64,000 nucleotides of DNA, from positions 1 to 64,000 of the forward strand of contig JABAQN010000056.1 of the NCBI GenBank assembly GCA_019187495.1. Direction: 5' to 3'. The position numbers were made by a program, and so were the translations under genes. This DNA comes from Steroidobacteraceae bacterium. Its GTDB lineage: Bacteria; Pseudomonadota; Gammaproteobacteria; Steroidobacterales; Steroidobacteraceae. Below the pieces are notes generated by a model. The model was not told the DNA's origin, made no database searches, and worked only from the letters and a program-made list of their open reading frames with translations. Of the stretch, positions 43,714 to 51,713 are shown piece by piece (the stretch's first letter is position 1; every line of letters starts with the position of its first letter).

Positions 43714-44401
43714 AGCACTGAAGCTCATCACGCTCGCGCCGCAGCTCGGGCCTGCGGAGCGGGAACAATTCCGGCTCGCACTGCAGGCCGCAACGGCGGC
43801 GCTGCCATCGGCGCCGCGCGCGCTGCTCGAGCCCGTGCTCCCGGGCAGCTACAACGCGGGCGATTTCATCTGGCGCGTGTCCTTCGTCGACGAGCGCGCC
43901 GGCCGGCGCGCATTGGCGGGAGGTTCGTGGCGGGACGCAGAAGCACAACTGTTCGCTGATCGCAGCCGCGTCGCGCAAGTCGAGCACGTGGCATGGGAAC
44001 GTGCGGTCGGCGGCGGCCGTTCACCGGGTCGCGGGATCCATCGTGTCGCCCTCTTCTGCGCCAATCAGTCTCCGTCGGCGGAGCGGCTCGCGAAATTCGC
44101 GGCTGAAACCGTGGCCATGCCACAGCACATCCGCTCGATCCGCAGCTGGCAGCTCGCGACGACCAGCGATGCCGACGGCAGCCGACCCTGGACGCACGTC
44201 TGGGAGCAGGAGTACACCGATCTCGAGGGCCTCACGGGCGCGTACATGATGCACCCCTATCACTGGGCGCACGTCGATCGCTGGTTCGACCCCGAATGGC
44301 CGGAGTGGCTCGTGGACTGCATGCTCTGTCACGCGTTCTGCGCGACCTCGGCACCGGTTATCGGGTCGGCCCTTTCGCAGGCATGCCCGCCTACGGCCTG
44401 A
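43706..44401 (+). CDS. Dabb-type (stress-responsive A/B barrel) domain protein
   Basis: A 231-residue protein. The C-terminal half, from GIHRVALFCANQSPSAERLA to the YTDLEGLTGAYMMHPYHWAH segment, matches the Dabb alpha/beta-barrel pattern: a first strand, a long helix and the conserved H-P-x-H near the end. The N-terminal part (MFEALKLITLAPQLGPAERE) looks like a second, degenerate barrel, so it may be a fused dimer. The ATG sits inside the stop of the previous gene, so the two are translationally coupled. It overlaps the convergent lipoprotein by 11 bp. Confidence 0.78.
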   Translation: MFEALKLITLAPQLGPAEREQFRLALQAATAALPSAPRALLEPVLPGSYNAGDFIWRVSFVDERAGRRALAGGSWRDAEAQLFADRSRVAQVEHVAWERAVGGGRSPGRGIHRVALFCANQSPSAERLAKFAAETVAMPQHIRSIRSWQLATTSDADGSRPWTHVWEQEYTDLEGLTGAYMMHPYHWAHVDRWFDPEWPEWLVDCMLCHAFCATSAPVIGSALSQACPPTA

Positions 44402-44705
44402 CCCAGGCCCCCGCGACAAAGACCCAGCGCCCCTGCCGCTCTTCCCACCGCGCCGGCGCCCAGACCCAGCCGCGACGCGCGCGCATCCAGTGCCCGTCCA
44501 CCCAGACGTGCCGGTGGCCATTCCAGCGCCAGTAACCAGCGGCCCAGACATAGCCGCGACGCGGCGCGGGCACGACAACCACCCGTGGAGCCGGCGGACG
44601 CACGCCGACGCTCACGACAGCGACGGATCGTGGCGGACCGGCCGCAACACAACCGGCCGTGCCGAGGAACATGAATGCGGCGATGAGCGCGAGGGGCAGT
44701 TTCAT
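44391..44705 (-). CDS. YXWGXW-repeat lipoprotein
   Basis: A 104-residue lipoprotein. A signal peptide ends in the lipobox LGTAGC. After a Val/Pro-rich linker come repeated aromatic units of the YXWGXW type: GYVWAAGYWRWNGHRHVWV, then GHWMRARRGWVWAPARWEE and GRWVFVAGAWVRP. Function in this family is unknown, though such repeats are common in envelope proteins of proteobacteria. The start at 44705 begins at the signal peptide. Confidence 0.85.
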   Translation of the reverse strand: MKLPLALIAAFMFLGTAGCVAAGPPRSVAVVSVGVRPPAPRVVVVPAPRRGYVWAAGYWRWNGHRHVWVDGHWMRARRGWVWAPARWEERQGRWVFVAGAWVRP

Positions 44706-44795
44706 TTCGCAACCTCCGCCCCTCATAACGCGCGCCCGGGCCCCCGGATGACACGCTCGCGAGGACATGGCGCGTGTGCATCGCGCCATGCCCGA

Positions 44796-45385
44796 TCATG
44801 TCGCCCGATGCTCACCCCACAGGTAGCGATACAGCAGGCCGCCGATCACGCCGCCGATGATCGGCGCGACCCAGAACAGCCACAACTGATCGAGTGCCCA
44901 GCCCCCCTGGAAAATCGCGGGCCCGGTCGAACGCGCCGGATTTACCGAGGTGTTGGTGACCGGAATGCTGACGAGATGAATCAGTGTGAGCGCGAAGCCG
45001 ATGGTGAGTCCGAAGAACCCTGCGGATGCGCGCCTGTCGGTCGAACCCATGATGATCAGCACGAAGAAGCCGCTCATCACCACTTCGCAGAGGAACGCCG
45101 CACCCATCGCATAGCCGCCCGGTGAGTGCGCACCGTAGCCGTTCGAGGCGAACCCGCTCGCGGCCGCGTCGAAACCCTGCTTGCCGCTCGCGATGGCGTA
45201 CAGTACCCAGCCGGCGATGATGGCGCCGACCACTTGCGACACGATGTAGGGAACGGCCTCCTTCGCGGGAAAGCGCCCGCCGGCCGTGAGCCCGAGCGTC
45301 ACGCACGGATTGATGTGGCTACCCGAGATGTGGCCGATCAGTAGCACATGGTCAGCTGCGTCAGCCCGAACGCCAGCGAAACGCC
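44796..45385 (-). pseudogene. Aquaporin Z-like gene, N-terminally truncated and frameshifted
   Basis: The frame from 45337 down encodes most of an aquaporin: [17 protein letters not shown] (first NPA loop, here NPC), and [16 protein letters not shown] (second NPA) with the rest of the six-helix fold. Immediately upstream, in another frame, [15 protein letters not shown] is the preceding family segment and then hits TGA at 45338-45340; one missing base separates the halves. Upstream of 45385, the first helix and N-terminus are absent, and the PD40 gene ends at 45463. The gene has thus lost about 40 residues and its frame, and should be inactive as a water channel. Confidence 0.75.
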
Positions 45386-45462
45386 CTGCGCAGGACAAAG
45401 AGCCGTCCGGGCGGATGCGCGCAGGGCCGGGGCCGCTGCGCGCATCGCCTTCGCGATTTCAC

Positions 45463-46404
45463 CTACCTGCGCGGGCGCGGCCGGGAGCTCGAGTAGATGT
45501 CGCCGTTGCGGCCGAAGTACAGCCGCTCGAGATCCCACGAGAGCGAGGCCCGGGTCTCGCTGCCGGACGTGTTCACGTTGGGGCCGACGTTCACGGGCGC
45601 GGAAAACGGCTGCCGCGTGTTCCTGCGCGTGGCCACGTAGACATCGAACCCGCCGAAGGCCGCGGTGCCGTTGGCGTCCGTCGGGCGGGTCGAGCTGAAC
45701 ACGACCTCGAGGCCATCGCGGCTCACGTTCGGCATGCGATCGTCGTACTCCGTGTTCAGCTCCGTGACCGGCTCCGGCGGCCCGAAGCTGCCGTCGCGCC
45801 GGCGCTTGCTGCGGTAGATGTCGTGGTTGCCGCTCACCGTGCTCGAAAAGTACAGGAACGTGCCCTCGTGCGTGCTCACCAGTGACGGGCTGAATTCGGC
45901 GCCGCTGGAGTTCGGCCCGGTTCCCGCTTCCATGCAGCCGAGGTGGCTCGGTTCGCCCCAGCCGAATGCGGCGTTGCGCCGGATCATGTAGATGTCGCCG
46001 AGCCCTGGCCCCGCATTGCATGTCCCCGCACCCGTCCGCTCGGAGACGAACAGCAACCAACTGCCGTGGATCGGCGTCGGACAGTAGTCGTTGGCGGCGG
46101 TGTTGACGGGCGCGCCGAGGTTCTGGGGCTCGCCGAACGGTTCGTCCTTGCTGGCGCGATCGGCCGCCCAGATGTCATTACCCCCGAGCGTTCCCGGCCT
46201 CGCCGATGCGATGTAGAGGCTGAGGCCGTCGCGCGACTCGATCGGGCAGCCGTCACCGGCCGTACTGTTGACCTCGGCGACAGGCGTGGCGACGCTCCAC
46301 GACTTTTGGGCGGGTGGCCAGTGGGCCGGATACCACGCAAGGACGACGGATGGCAGCGAGATGGTTGCGACGATTGAACAAAATACAGATTTCAGGTGAC
46401 GCAT
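45463..46404 (-). CDS. Exported PD40/TolB-like beta-propeller protein
   Basis: A 313-residue protein with a signal peptide (residues 1-23). Repeated WD40-like PD40 blades are visible, such as IESRDGLSLYIASARP, NVSRDGLEVVFSSTRP and SLSWDLERLYFGRNG, each with the D-G-x-x-(I/L/V) strand start. Such propellers bind proteins or glycans in the periplasm. GGAGACTGTC precedes the ATG. It is divergent from the winged-helix TPR regulator, and the shared 132-bp gap contains repeat elements. Its 3' end lies close to the truncated aquaporin. Confidence 0.82.
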   Translation of the reverse strand: MRHLKSVFCSIVATISLPSVVLAWYPAHWPPAQKSWSVATPVAEVNSTAGDGCPIESRDGLSLYIASARPGTLGGNDIWAADRASKDEPFGEPQNLGAPVNTAANDYCPTPIHGSWLLFVSERTGAGTCNAGPGLGDIYMIRRNAAFGWGEPSHLGCMEAGTGPNSSGAEFSPSLVSTHEGTFLYFSSTVSGNHDIYRSKRRRDGSFGPPEPVTELNTEYDDRMPNVSRDGLEVVFSSTRPTDANGTAAFGGFDVYVATRRNTRQPFSAPVNVGPNVNTSGSETRASLSWDLERLYFGRNGDIYSSSRPRPRR

Positions 46405-46418
46405 GACAGTCTCCGCGA

Positions 46419-46492
46419 ATCAGGGATGAGCAATGGAGGACAGAGCGGAATGTCGCCCGCGTGACGGCTGCGACGCCTGATCAATCCCTGAT
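46419..46492. promoter_or_regulatory. Inverted ATCAGGGAT/ATCCCTGAT pair in the divergent promoter region
   Basis: ATCAGGGAT (46419-46427) and its exact complement ATCCCTGAT (46484-46492) flank the gap between the PD40 gene and the winged-helix regulator. A third copy in the same orientation as the first lies inside the regulator's coding start (46573-46581). Confidence 0.4.
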
Positions 46493-46506
46493 ATCTTGCC
46501 GATATC
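46490..46506. promoter_or_regulatory. Tandem GATATC direct repeats, 11 bp apart
   Basis: GATATC at 46490-46495 and 46501-46506 repeats with an 11-bp period, one helical turn. OmpR-type winged-helix dimers usually bind tandem sites of this spacing, and such a protein is encoded 31 bp downstream. Confidence 0.4.
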
Positions 46507-46536
46507 GGACTCACCGGGCCGCGAGCAACGAAAGAA

Positions 46537-48411
46537 GTGCAGAACCGGGCAGCATTGGCAGGCGTGTTCCGCATCAGGGATCTCGTCATCGATACGCGCG
46601 CGGGTGTCGTGACGGGTCCAGGTGGCACAGTGAACCTCGACCCGAAGGTCATGGGGGTACTGGTCGAGCTGGCGGCCTCGGCCGGCCAGGTCCTGTCGCG
46701 CGATGAGCTCCTCGCGAAGCTGTGGCCCGACGCTGTCGTCACCGAGGACGCACTGACCCGCTGCGTGTATGAGCTTCGCCGCCAGCTCGCCCAGGCGGGC
46801 GGCGACGAGCGCTACCGGACCATGTTCCAGACCCTGCCGAAGCGCGGCTACCGCCTCGACGCCAAGGTGACGGTCGCGCCGACCGCCGGCGAGTCGCCCC
46901 GCGAATCACCCGGCAGGTCGACCGGTGAAGGCCGCAAGCGCACGCTCTGGTTCGTCGCCATGGCGGCGATGGTGGCCATCGTAGCGGCGGCACTGCTCTG
47001 GCCCGCGCAGCAGCGTCGCGACGCAGGCCATGTGCGATCCGTGGCGGTTCTGCCGTTCACCGACATGAGTGCGGACAAGGACCAGGGCTACCTGTCGGAC
47101 GGCATCGCCGAGGAAATCCTGGACCGGCTCACGCAAAGCCCGGGCCTGCGCGTGATCGCCCGAACATCATCGTTCGCGCTTCGCGGCGTATCCCTCGACG
47201 TGCCACAGATCGCGGCGCGGCTCGATGTCGAGTACCTGCTCGAAGGCAGCGTCCGCCGGTCCGGCGACCGCATCCGCGTCACGGCGCAACTCATCGATGC
47301 GGCCACCAACTCGCACCTCTGGTCCAGGACCTTCGATCGCAGCCTCGGCGACCTGTTCGAAATCCAGGACGAAGTCGCGGGGTCGGTGGCGGCGGCGCTG
47401 GACGCGACGCTGCGCGGCCGCAGCGCGCAGGCCGGTGCGCCGGCCAGCATCGACGCATACCAGAGCTATCTCCAGGGAAAGGTCTTCTTTCACCGCCGGC
47501 TCGCCGGAGACGCCGAGCGTTCCGTCGCATATTTCGAAGAAGCCGTCCGTCAGGATCCGAAGTTCGCCCGCGCCTGGGCCGCACTGGCCGGTGCGTGCAG
47601 CCTTCTTGCCCATGGCGCCGGCGGGTTCGACGCGGCATGGTCGGCACGGCAAGGGGAAGCGGCGCAGCGCGCCGTCGTACTCGATCCCGACCTCGCGGGG
47701 GCCCAGGTTCGCCTCGCCCAGTTCTATTGGCAGAGTGGGCGCCGAACCGAGGCCGTCGGGCACTTCAAACGGGCCCTCGCACTCGATCCGGACGATCCGC
47801 TGGTCCTCGCGATGGAGGCGACCAGCGCCCAGTACTCCGGTGACCATGCGCGCGCACTCCGGATCTGGCGCCAGATCGTCGAGCAGGATCCCCTCTCGCC
47901 AGTCTATCGCCAGAACTACGCCACCTTCCTGCTCGCAGCGGATCGCCTCGACGAGGCCCGTACGCAACTCGACAAACTCTTCGAGCAGAATCCGGCTGCC
48001 GGACCCGACACGATCGTCGAGCTGGTGCGCGTGTTGACACTGATGGAACGCCATGACGATGCCGACGCGTGGATTGCACGACTGCCACCGGGCGAATACC
48101 GGGACTTCGGGCTGGCTCTCATGTACTACGCACCCGGCCGGCGCGCCGAGGCGGATGCGGCGCTCGATCGATTGCGCGGCGAGCCCGTGGATTTCTCCGG
48201 TTTCATCAGGCTGGCGGAAGCGTGCGCATTCCGCGGCACGAACGATGAGGCTTTCCGGATACTGCAGCGGCAGCGGGCAGCATTGGAAAACAGGCAGCCG
48301 AGCGAGCGCTACATTCTCACGAACTTCCTGAATGAAGTGGACGCATCCCGACTGCTGAAGCCCCTGCACGACGACCCGCGCTGGCGCTCGTTGACCGTAC
48401 GACCCGACTGA
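46537..48411 (+). CDS. Membrane-anchored winged-helix (CadC/ToxR-like) regulator with TPR sensor
   Basis: A 624-residue one-component regulator. Residues 10-110 form an OmpR/PhoB-type winged helix (VLSRDELLAKLWPDAVVTED and TLPKRGYRLDAK). One transmembrane helix lies at about 136-156 (LWFVAMAAMVAIVAAALLW). The periplasmic half begins with the FlgO/TolB-like adenylate-cyclase-associated motif SVAVLPFTDMSADKDQGYLS and EYLLEGSVRRSGDRI, and ends in TPR repeats from about residue 315. The start is GTG at 46537. It likely senses an envelope signal and controls the divergent PD40 gene. Confidence 0.88.
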   Translation: MQNRAALAGVFRIRDLVIDTRAGVVTGPGGTVNLDPKVMGVLVELAASAGQVLSRDELLAKLWPDAVVTEDALTRCVYELRRQLAQAGGDERYRTMFQTLPKRGYRLDAKVTVAPTAGESPRESPGRSTGEGRKRTLWFVAMAAMVAIVAAALLWPAQQRRDAGHVRSVAVLPFTDMSADKDQGYLSDGIAEEILDRLTQSPGLRVIARTSSFALRGVSLDVPQIAARLDVEYLLEGSVRRSGDRIRVTAQLIDAATNSHLWSRTFDRSLGDLFEIQDEVAGSVAAALDATLRGRSAQAGAPASIDAYQSYLQGKVFFHRRLAGDAERSVAYFEEAVRQDPKFARAWAALAGACSLLAHGAGGFDAAWSARQGEAAQRAVVLDPDLAGAQVRLAQFYWQSGRRTEAVGHFKRALALDPDDPLVLAMEATSAQYSGDHARALRIWRQIVEQDPLSPVYRQNYATFLLAADRLDEARTQLDKLFEQNPAAGPDTIVELVRVLTLMERHDDADAWIARLPPGEYRDFGLALMYYAPGRRAEADAALDRLRGEPVDFSGFIRLAEACAFRGTNDEAFRILQRQRAALENRQPSERYILTNFLNEVDASRLLKPLHDDPRWRSLTVRPD

Positions 48412-48469
48412 GGGCCGGAGCGCATGGCCAGGCGACGCCAACAGTGGGCTGCGGTGAAACCGGACGATC

Positions 48470-49486
48470 TCATACCAGCTTGACGAGCTGCTTGCCGAAG
48501 TTCCTGCCTTTGAGCAGGCCGAGGAACGCCGCGGGCGCCGATTCGATGCCCTGTGCGATCGACTCGCGCGGGCGCAGCTTGCCGGCCGCCACCAGCGCAC
48601 CGAGTTCCTTCAACGCCTCGGGCCAGACCTCCATGTGCTCGCTCACGATGAAGCCCTCGACCTTCATGCGATTGGTGAGGATCAGCGATGGCTGGGCCAT
48701 GGGCAGCGGCTGCCCGTCGTAGCCCGCGATCATGCCGCAGAGCGCGACGCGGGCGAATGCATTCGCGCGCAGCAGGACCGCGTCGAGGAGGTAGCCACCG
48801 ACATTCTCGAAGTGGCCATCGATGCCCTTGGGACAGGCTTCCTTCAGCGCCTGGCCAAGGCTCGAGGCGTCGGGGTGCTGGCGGTAGTCGATGCAGGCAT
48901 CGAAACCGAGTTCCTCCACCGCGTACCGGCACTTCTCGGGCCCGCCTGCGATGCCGACCACGCGGCAGCCGCGCGCCCTGGCGAGCGCGCCGAACGCGCT
49001 GCCCACCGCACCGGTGGCCGCGGAAATGGTCAGCGTCTCGCCCTCCTTCGGCGCAATGATTTTCACCAGGCCGTACCACGCGGTGACGCCCGGCATGCCG
49101 ACGGCACCCAGGTAGTACGACAGCGGCACGTGCGTGGTATCCACCTTGCGCAGCATGCCGGGCTGCGAGGCATCGACCACGCTGTACTCCTGCCAGCCGC
49201 CGAGGCCCACCACCTTGTCGCCAACGGCGAATTTCGGATTCCTGCTTTCGACGATCTCCCCCGCGGTGCCACCCTGCATCACCTGGCCGAGCGGTTGTGG
49301 CGGGGCATAGCTCTTCGCATCGTTCATGCGTCCGCGCATGTACGGATCGAGACTCAGGTAGTGGTGGCGCACCAGCACCTGGCCGGCGGCGAGTTCGGGC
49401 GTCCGCGTAGTGACCAGCTTGAAGTTGCCGGCCACGGCTTCGCGCTCGGGACGGCTGACCAGCAGCAGTTGCTTGTTGGTGGGCAT
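48470..49486 (-). CDS. NADP-dependent oxidoreductase, zinc-independent MDR (CurA/LTB4 12-hydroxydehydrogenase-like)
   Basis: A 338-residue reductase of alpha,beta-unsaturated ketones or aldehydes. The family N-terminal pattern NKQLLLVSRPEREAVAGNF is followed by LSLDPYMRGRMNDAKSY. GAVGMPGVTAWYGLVKI and the NADP loop ISAATGAVGSAFGALARARG follow, as does FENVGGYLLDAVLLRAN near the substrate site. The family detoxifies reactive enones; CurA in Escherichia coli reduces curcumin. It stands alone, convergent with the winged-helix regulator gene and divergent from the amidotransferase. Confidence 0.92.
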   Translation of the reverse strand: MPTNKQLLLVSRPEREAVAGNFKLVTTRTPELAAGQVLVRHHYLSLDPYMRGRMNDAKSYAPPQPLGQVMQGGTAGEIVESRNPKFAVGDKVVGLGGWQEYSVVDASQPGMLRKVDTTHVPLSYYLGAVGMPGVTAWYGLVKIIAPKEGETLTISAATGAVGSAFGALARARGCRVVGIAGGPEKCRYAVEELGFDACIDYRQHPDASSLGQALKEACPKGIDGHFENVGGYLLDAVLLRANAFARVALCGMIAGYDGQPLPMAQPSLILTNRMKVEGFIVSEHMEVWPEALKELGALVAAGKLRPRESIAQGIESAPAAFLGLLKGRNFGKQLVKLV

Positions 49487-49570
49487 TCGCTAATCTCCGT
49501 TATTCCAGATTGTACTCCTCGGGCGGGCGCCGGTTGCCGCCTGTCCTGTTGTCTTGTTCAGGGTGTGTGT

Positions 49571-50338
49571 ATGTCCCGCCTGATGGTCTTTCAGCACGTC
49601 GCCGCCGAGCCGCTCGGCACACTGCACGAACGCATCCGTTCGCGCGGTCATCGCGTCCGCTTCCACAACTTCGAGCGCCATCCCGAAGCGCGGCCGCAGA
49701 TGGATCGTTACCAGGCGCTCATCGTGCTCGGTGGCCCGATGAACGTGGATGAGCAGGAGCGCTATCCACACCTGCGCACGGAACTCGAGGCGATCGAGGC
49801 AGCGCTGCGCCAGGACAAGCCCGTGCTCGGCATCTGCCTCGGCGCGCAGCTGCTGGCGCACGTGCTCGGCGCACCCGTCATGCGGCATGCGCAGCACGAG
49901 ATCGGCTGGTACGACCTCGTCACGACGGAACACGGCCGGCAGGACCCGGTGCTGGCGCATCTCGGGGGAAGTGCGCCAGTATTCCAGTGGCACGGCTGCA
50001 CGTTCGGGTTGCCCGCCGGCGCCGTGCAACTGGCGCGTACGGCAACGTGCGAGCAGCAGGCCTTCCGCTTCGGCAACCTCTCCTATGGCTTCCAGTTCCA
50101 CATGGAGGCCGACGGCCGGCTGATCGATCGCTGGTTGCGACTGCCGGCTCTTCGCAAGGAGCTGCACGCCGCCGGCATCGGTCGGGATGAGGCTTCCATT
50201 CGTGCGGCCACCGCGGGATGCCTCGAGCGCATGCAACCGCTGGCCGAATGCACGTTCAATCGCTTCCTCGACCTCGTCGGAAGGCCCGCGCGGCGCACGG
50301 CGCTGCGCTCGAATCACGCGCTGGAGGACGACTCCTGA
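49571..50338 (+). CDS. Class I glutamine amidotransferase domain protein
   Basis: A 255-residue protein of the GATase1 fold. ALIVLGGPMNVDEQERYPHL is typical of the GMP-synthase-like stand-alone class, and the nucleophile cysteine sits in GICLGAQLLAHVLG. FQFHMEADG supplies the histidine and glutamate of the triad. Such free-standing amidotransferases often act on gamma-glutamyl compounds, though the partner is not visible. The ATG at 49571 or a GTG at 49565 starts it. It converges on the M48 protease gene 24 bp away. Confidence 0.88.
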   Translation: MSRLMVFQHVAAEPLGTLHERIRSRGHRVRFHNFERHPEARPQMDRYQALIVLGGPMNVDEQERYPHLRTELEAIEAALRQDKPVLGICLGAQLLAHVLGAPVMRHAQHEIGWYDLVTTEHGRQDPVLAHLGGSAPVFQWHGCTFGLPAGAVQLARTATCEQQAFRFGNLSYGFQFHMEADGRLIDRWLRLPALRKELHAAGIGRDEASIRAATAGCLERMQPLAECTFNRFLDLVGRPARRTALRSNHALEDDS

Positions 50339-50362
50339 CCGGCTTCGACCATGTACGCCCGT

Positions 50363-51601
50363 TCACCTGTTGTTTCCCGGAGGGTGCTCCGCCAGCCAGC
50401 GCATCGCGCGCTCGACACGCGTCCTGCCACTGGGGTGATCGTAGAAGATGACTTCCTCGATCGGCCCCGGCTCGATCTTGCGGTAGCTCGCGAGGCGCAT
50501 CGCCACGCTCGCGAATCCCTGCGGCTCGTTGGCGGCCTCGAGGCCGAAAGCGTCCGCCTGGTTTTCCGCGACGCGCACGATCGAGTTCGAGAGCGGCGTG
50601 AGCAGCAGCATGACGACCGCGAAAATCGCCATCGCGAGCGGCAGGCCCGCGGGATCGGCGAGCTCGCGCACGCCCCAGCGCTCGCCGCGCCGCGCGCGCA
50701 ACGCGCCGAACAGCCGATTGACCACGAAAAAGCCGACGCCGAACACCAGCGCCGTCGCGAGCGGAATCCACAGCGAGTGGTGCAGCACGTAGTGGCCCAT
50801 CTCGTGCGCCATCACGGCACGGATCTCCGGTGCCGAGGTCTCGTTCAGCAGGTTGTCATTGAGCGCGATGCGGGTCGTGCCGGCGATGCCCGAGACGTTC
50901 GCGCTGATGCGCTTCGTCTGCTTCGAGGCGTCGTACCAGTAGACGTCGTCGGCCGGGATCCCGTTCTCGTGTGCCAGCGTGAGGATCGAGTCGCGCAGCG
51001 CGCCCTTGGGAAGCGGCCGGTAGTCATTGAACAGCGGCGCGATGAAGACCGGGTAGACCAGGATCATGAACAACATCAGCAGCGCACTCGCGCCGGTCGC
51101 CCAGTACACCCAGCGCTCGCGCACGCGGCGAATGATGGCGTACAACACCGCGATCGAAATCGCGCCGAGTGCGACGCCGAGCGCGAGCGAGATCGCCTGC
51201 TCGCCGAGGAAAGCGCCGAGCGTCTGGTTCGACATGCCGTACTGATGCTCGCGGAAGAATCCGACGTACAGCGTCCACGGCAGGCCGAGGATGCCGATCG
51301 CGAGCATGAAGAGGGCCCCGTAGATGAACGCCTGGCGAAAGGGACTGCGAGCGCGCCGCTCGGCGAAATTCCGCATCCGCGCGGAGAGGCGGGTCGCGAG
51401 CAGGATCCAGGCGATCGCGACCGTGACCAGCGTTCCCCAGCCGTCGATCCAGTAGCCGCCCTCGAAATAGGCGTCCGACTGCGCGCGCTTCGCGGCCGGG
51501 ATGGTCGCGATCCAGGCATCGGTCGCCTGCGCGACGTTGAATTCCGGTTTCCACTCGGCGCCTGCAGGCACTTGCAATGGCGAAGCAGCGATGTCTGTCA
51601 T
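50363..51601 (-). CDS. M48-family (Ste24/CAAX-type) integral membrane metalloprotease
   Basis: A 412-residue membrane protease. The zinc motif is in VMAHEMGHYVLHH, the downstream glutamate zinc ligand is in VRVAENQADAFGLEAAN, and several hydrophobic helices span residues 50-190 and 275-335. RISANVSGIAGTTRIALNDN matches the Ste24/CAAX prenyl protease branch, not the small HtpX branch. Bacteria lack the CAAX pathway, so the substrate is presumably an envelope protein. GGGGGTCACG precedes the ATG at 51601. It is divergent from the CocE-type hydrolase gene. Confidence 0.92.
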   Translation of the reverse strand: MTDIAASPLQVPAGAEWKPEFNVAQATDAWIATIPAAKRAQSDAYFEGGYWIDGWGTLVTVAIAWILLATRLSARMRNFAERRARSPFRQAFIYGALFMLAIGILGLPWTLYVGFFREHQYGMSNQTLGAFLGEQAISLALGVALGAISIAVLYAIIRRVRERWVYWATGASALLMLFMILVYPVFIAPLFNDYRPLPKGALRDSILTLAHENGIPADDVYWYDASKQTKRISANVSGIAGTTRIALNDNLLNETSAPEIRAVMAHEMGHYVLHHSLWIPLATALVFGVGFFVVNRLFGALRARRGERWGVRELADPAGLPLAMAIFAVVMLLLTPLSNSIVRVAENQADAFGLEAANEPQGFASVAMRLASYRKIEPGPIEEVIFYDHPSGRTRVERAMRWLAEHPPGNNR

Positions 51602-51713
51602 CGTGACCCCCATCCGGCTCCGCATATTGCATCGCGCGCACCATGAAAAGCGAGCGCATCACGCCCGGCACCCCGCTTGCGCCCCACCGGGTCGGCTCGT
51701 AGGCTCGGCGACC

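Noticed and set aside
44796-45340. Aquaporin as a complete 200-residue gene starting at 45398
   Set aside because: That frame begins with unrelated residues and lacks the first helix, while the expected family segment lies in another frame just upstream.
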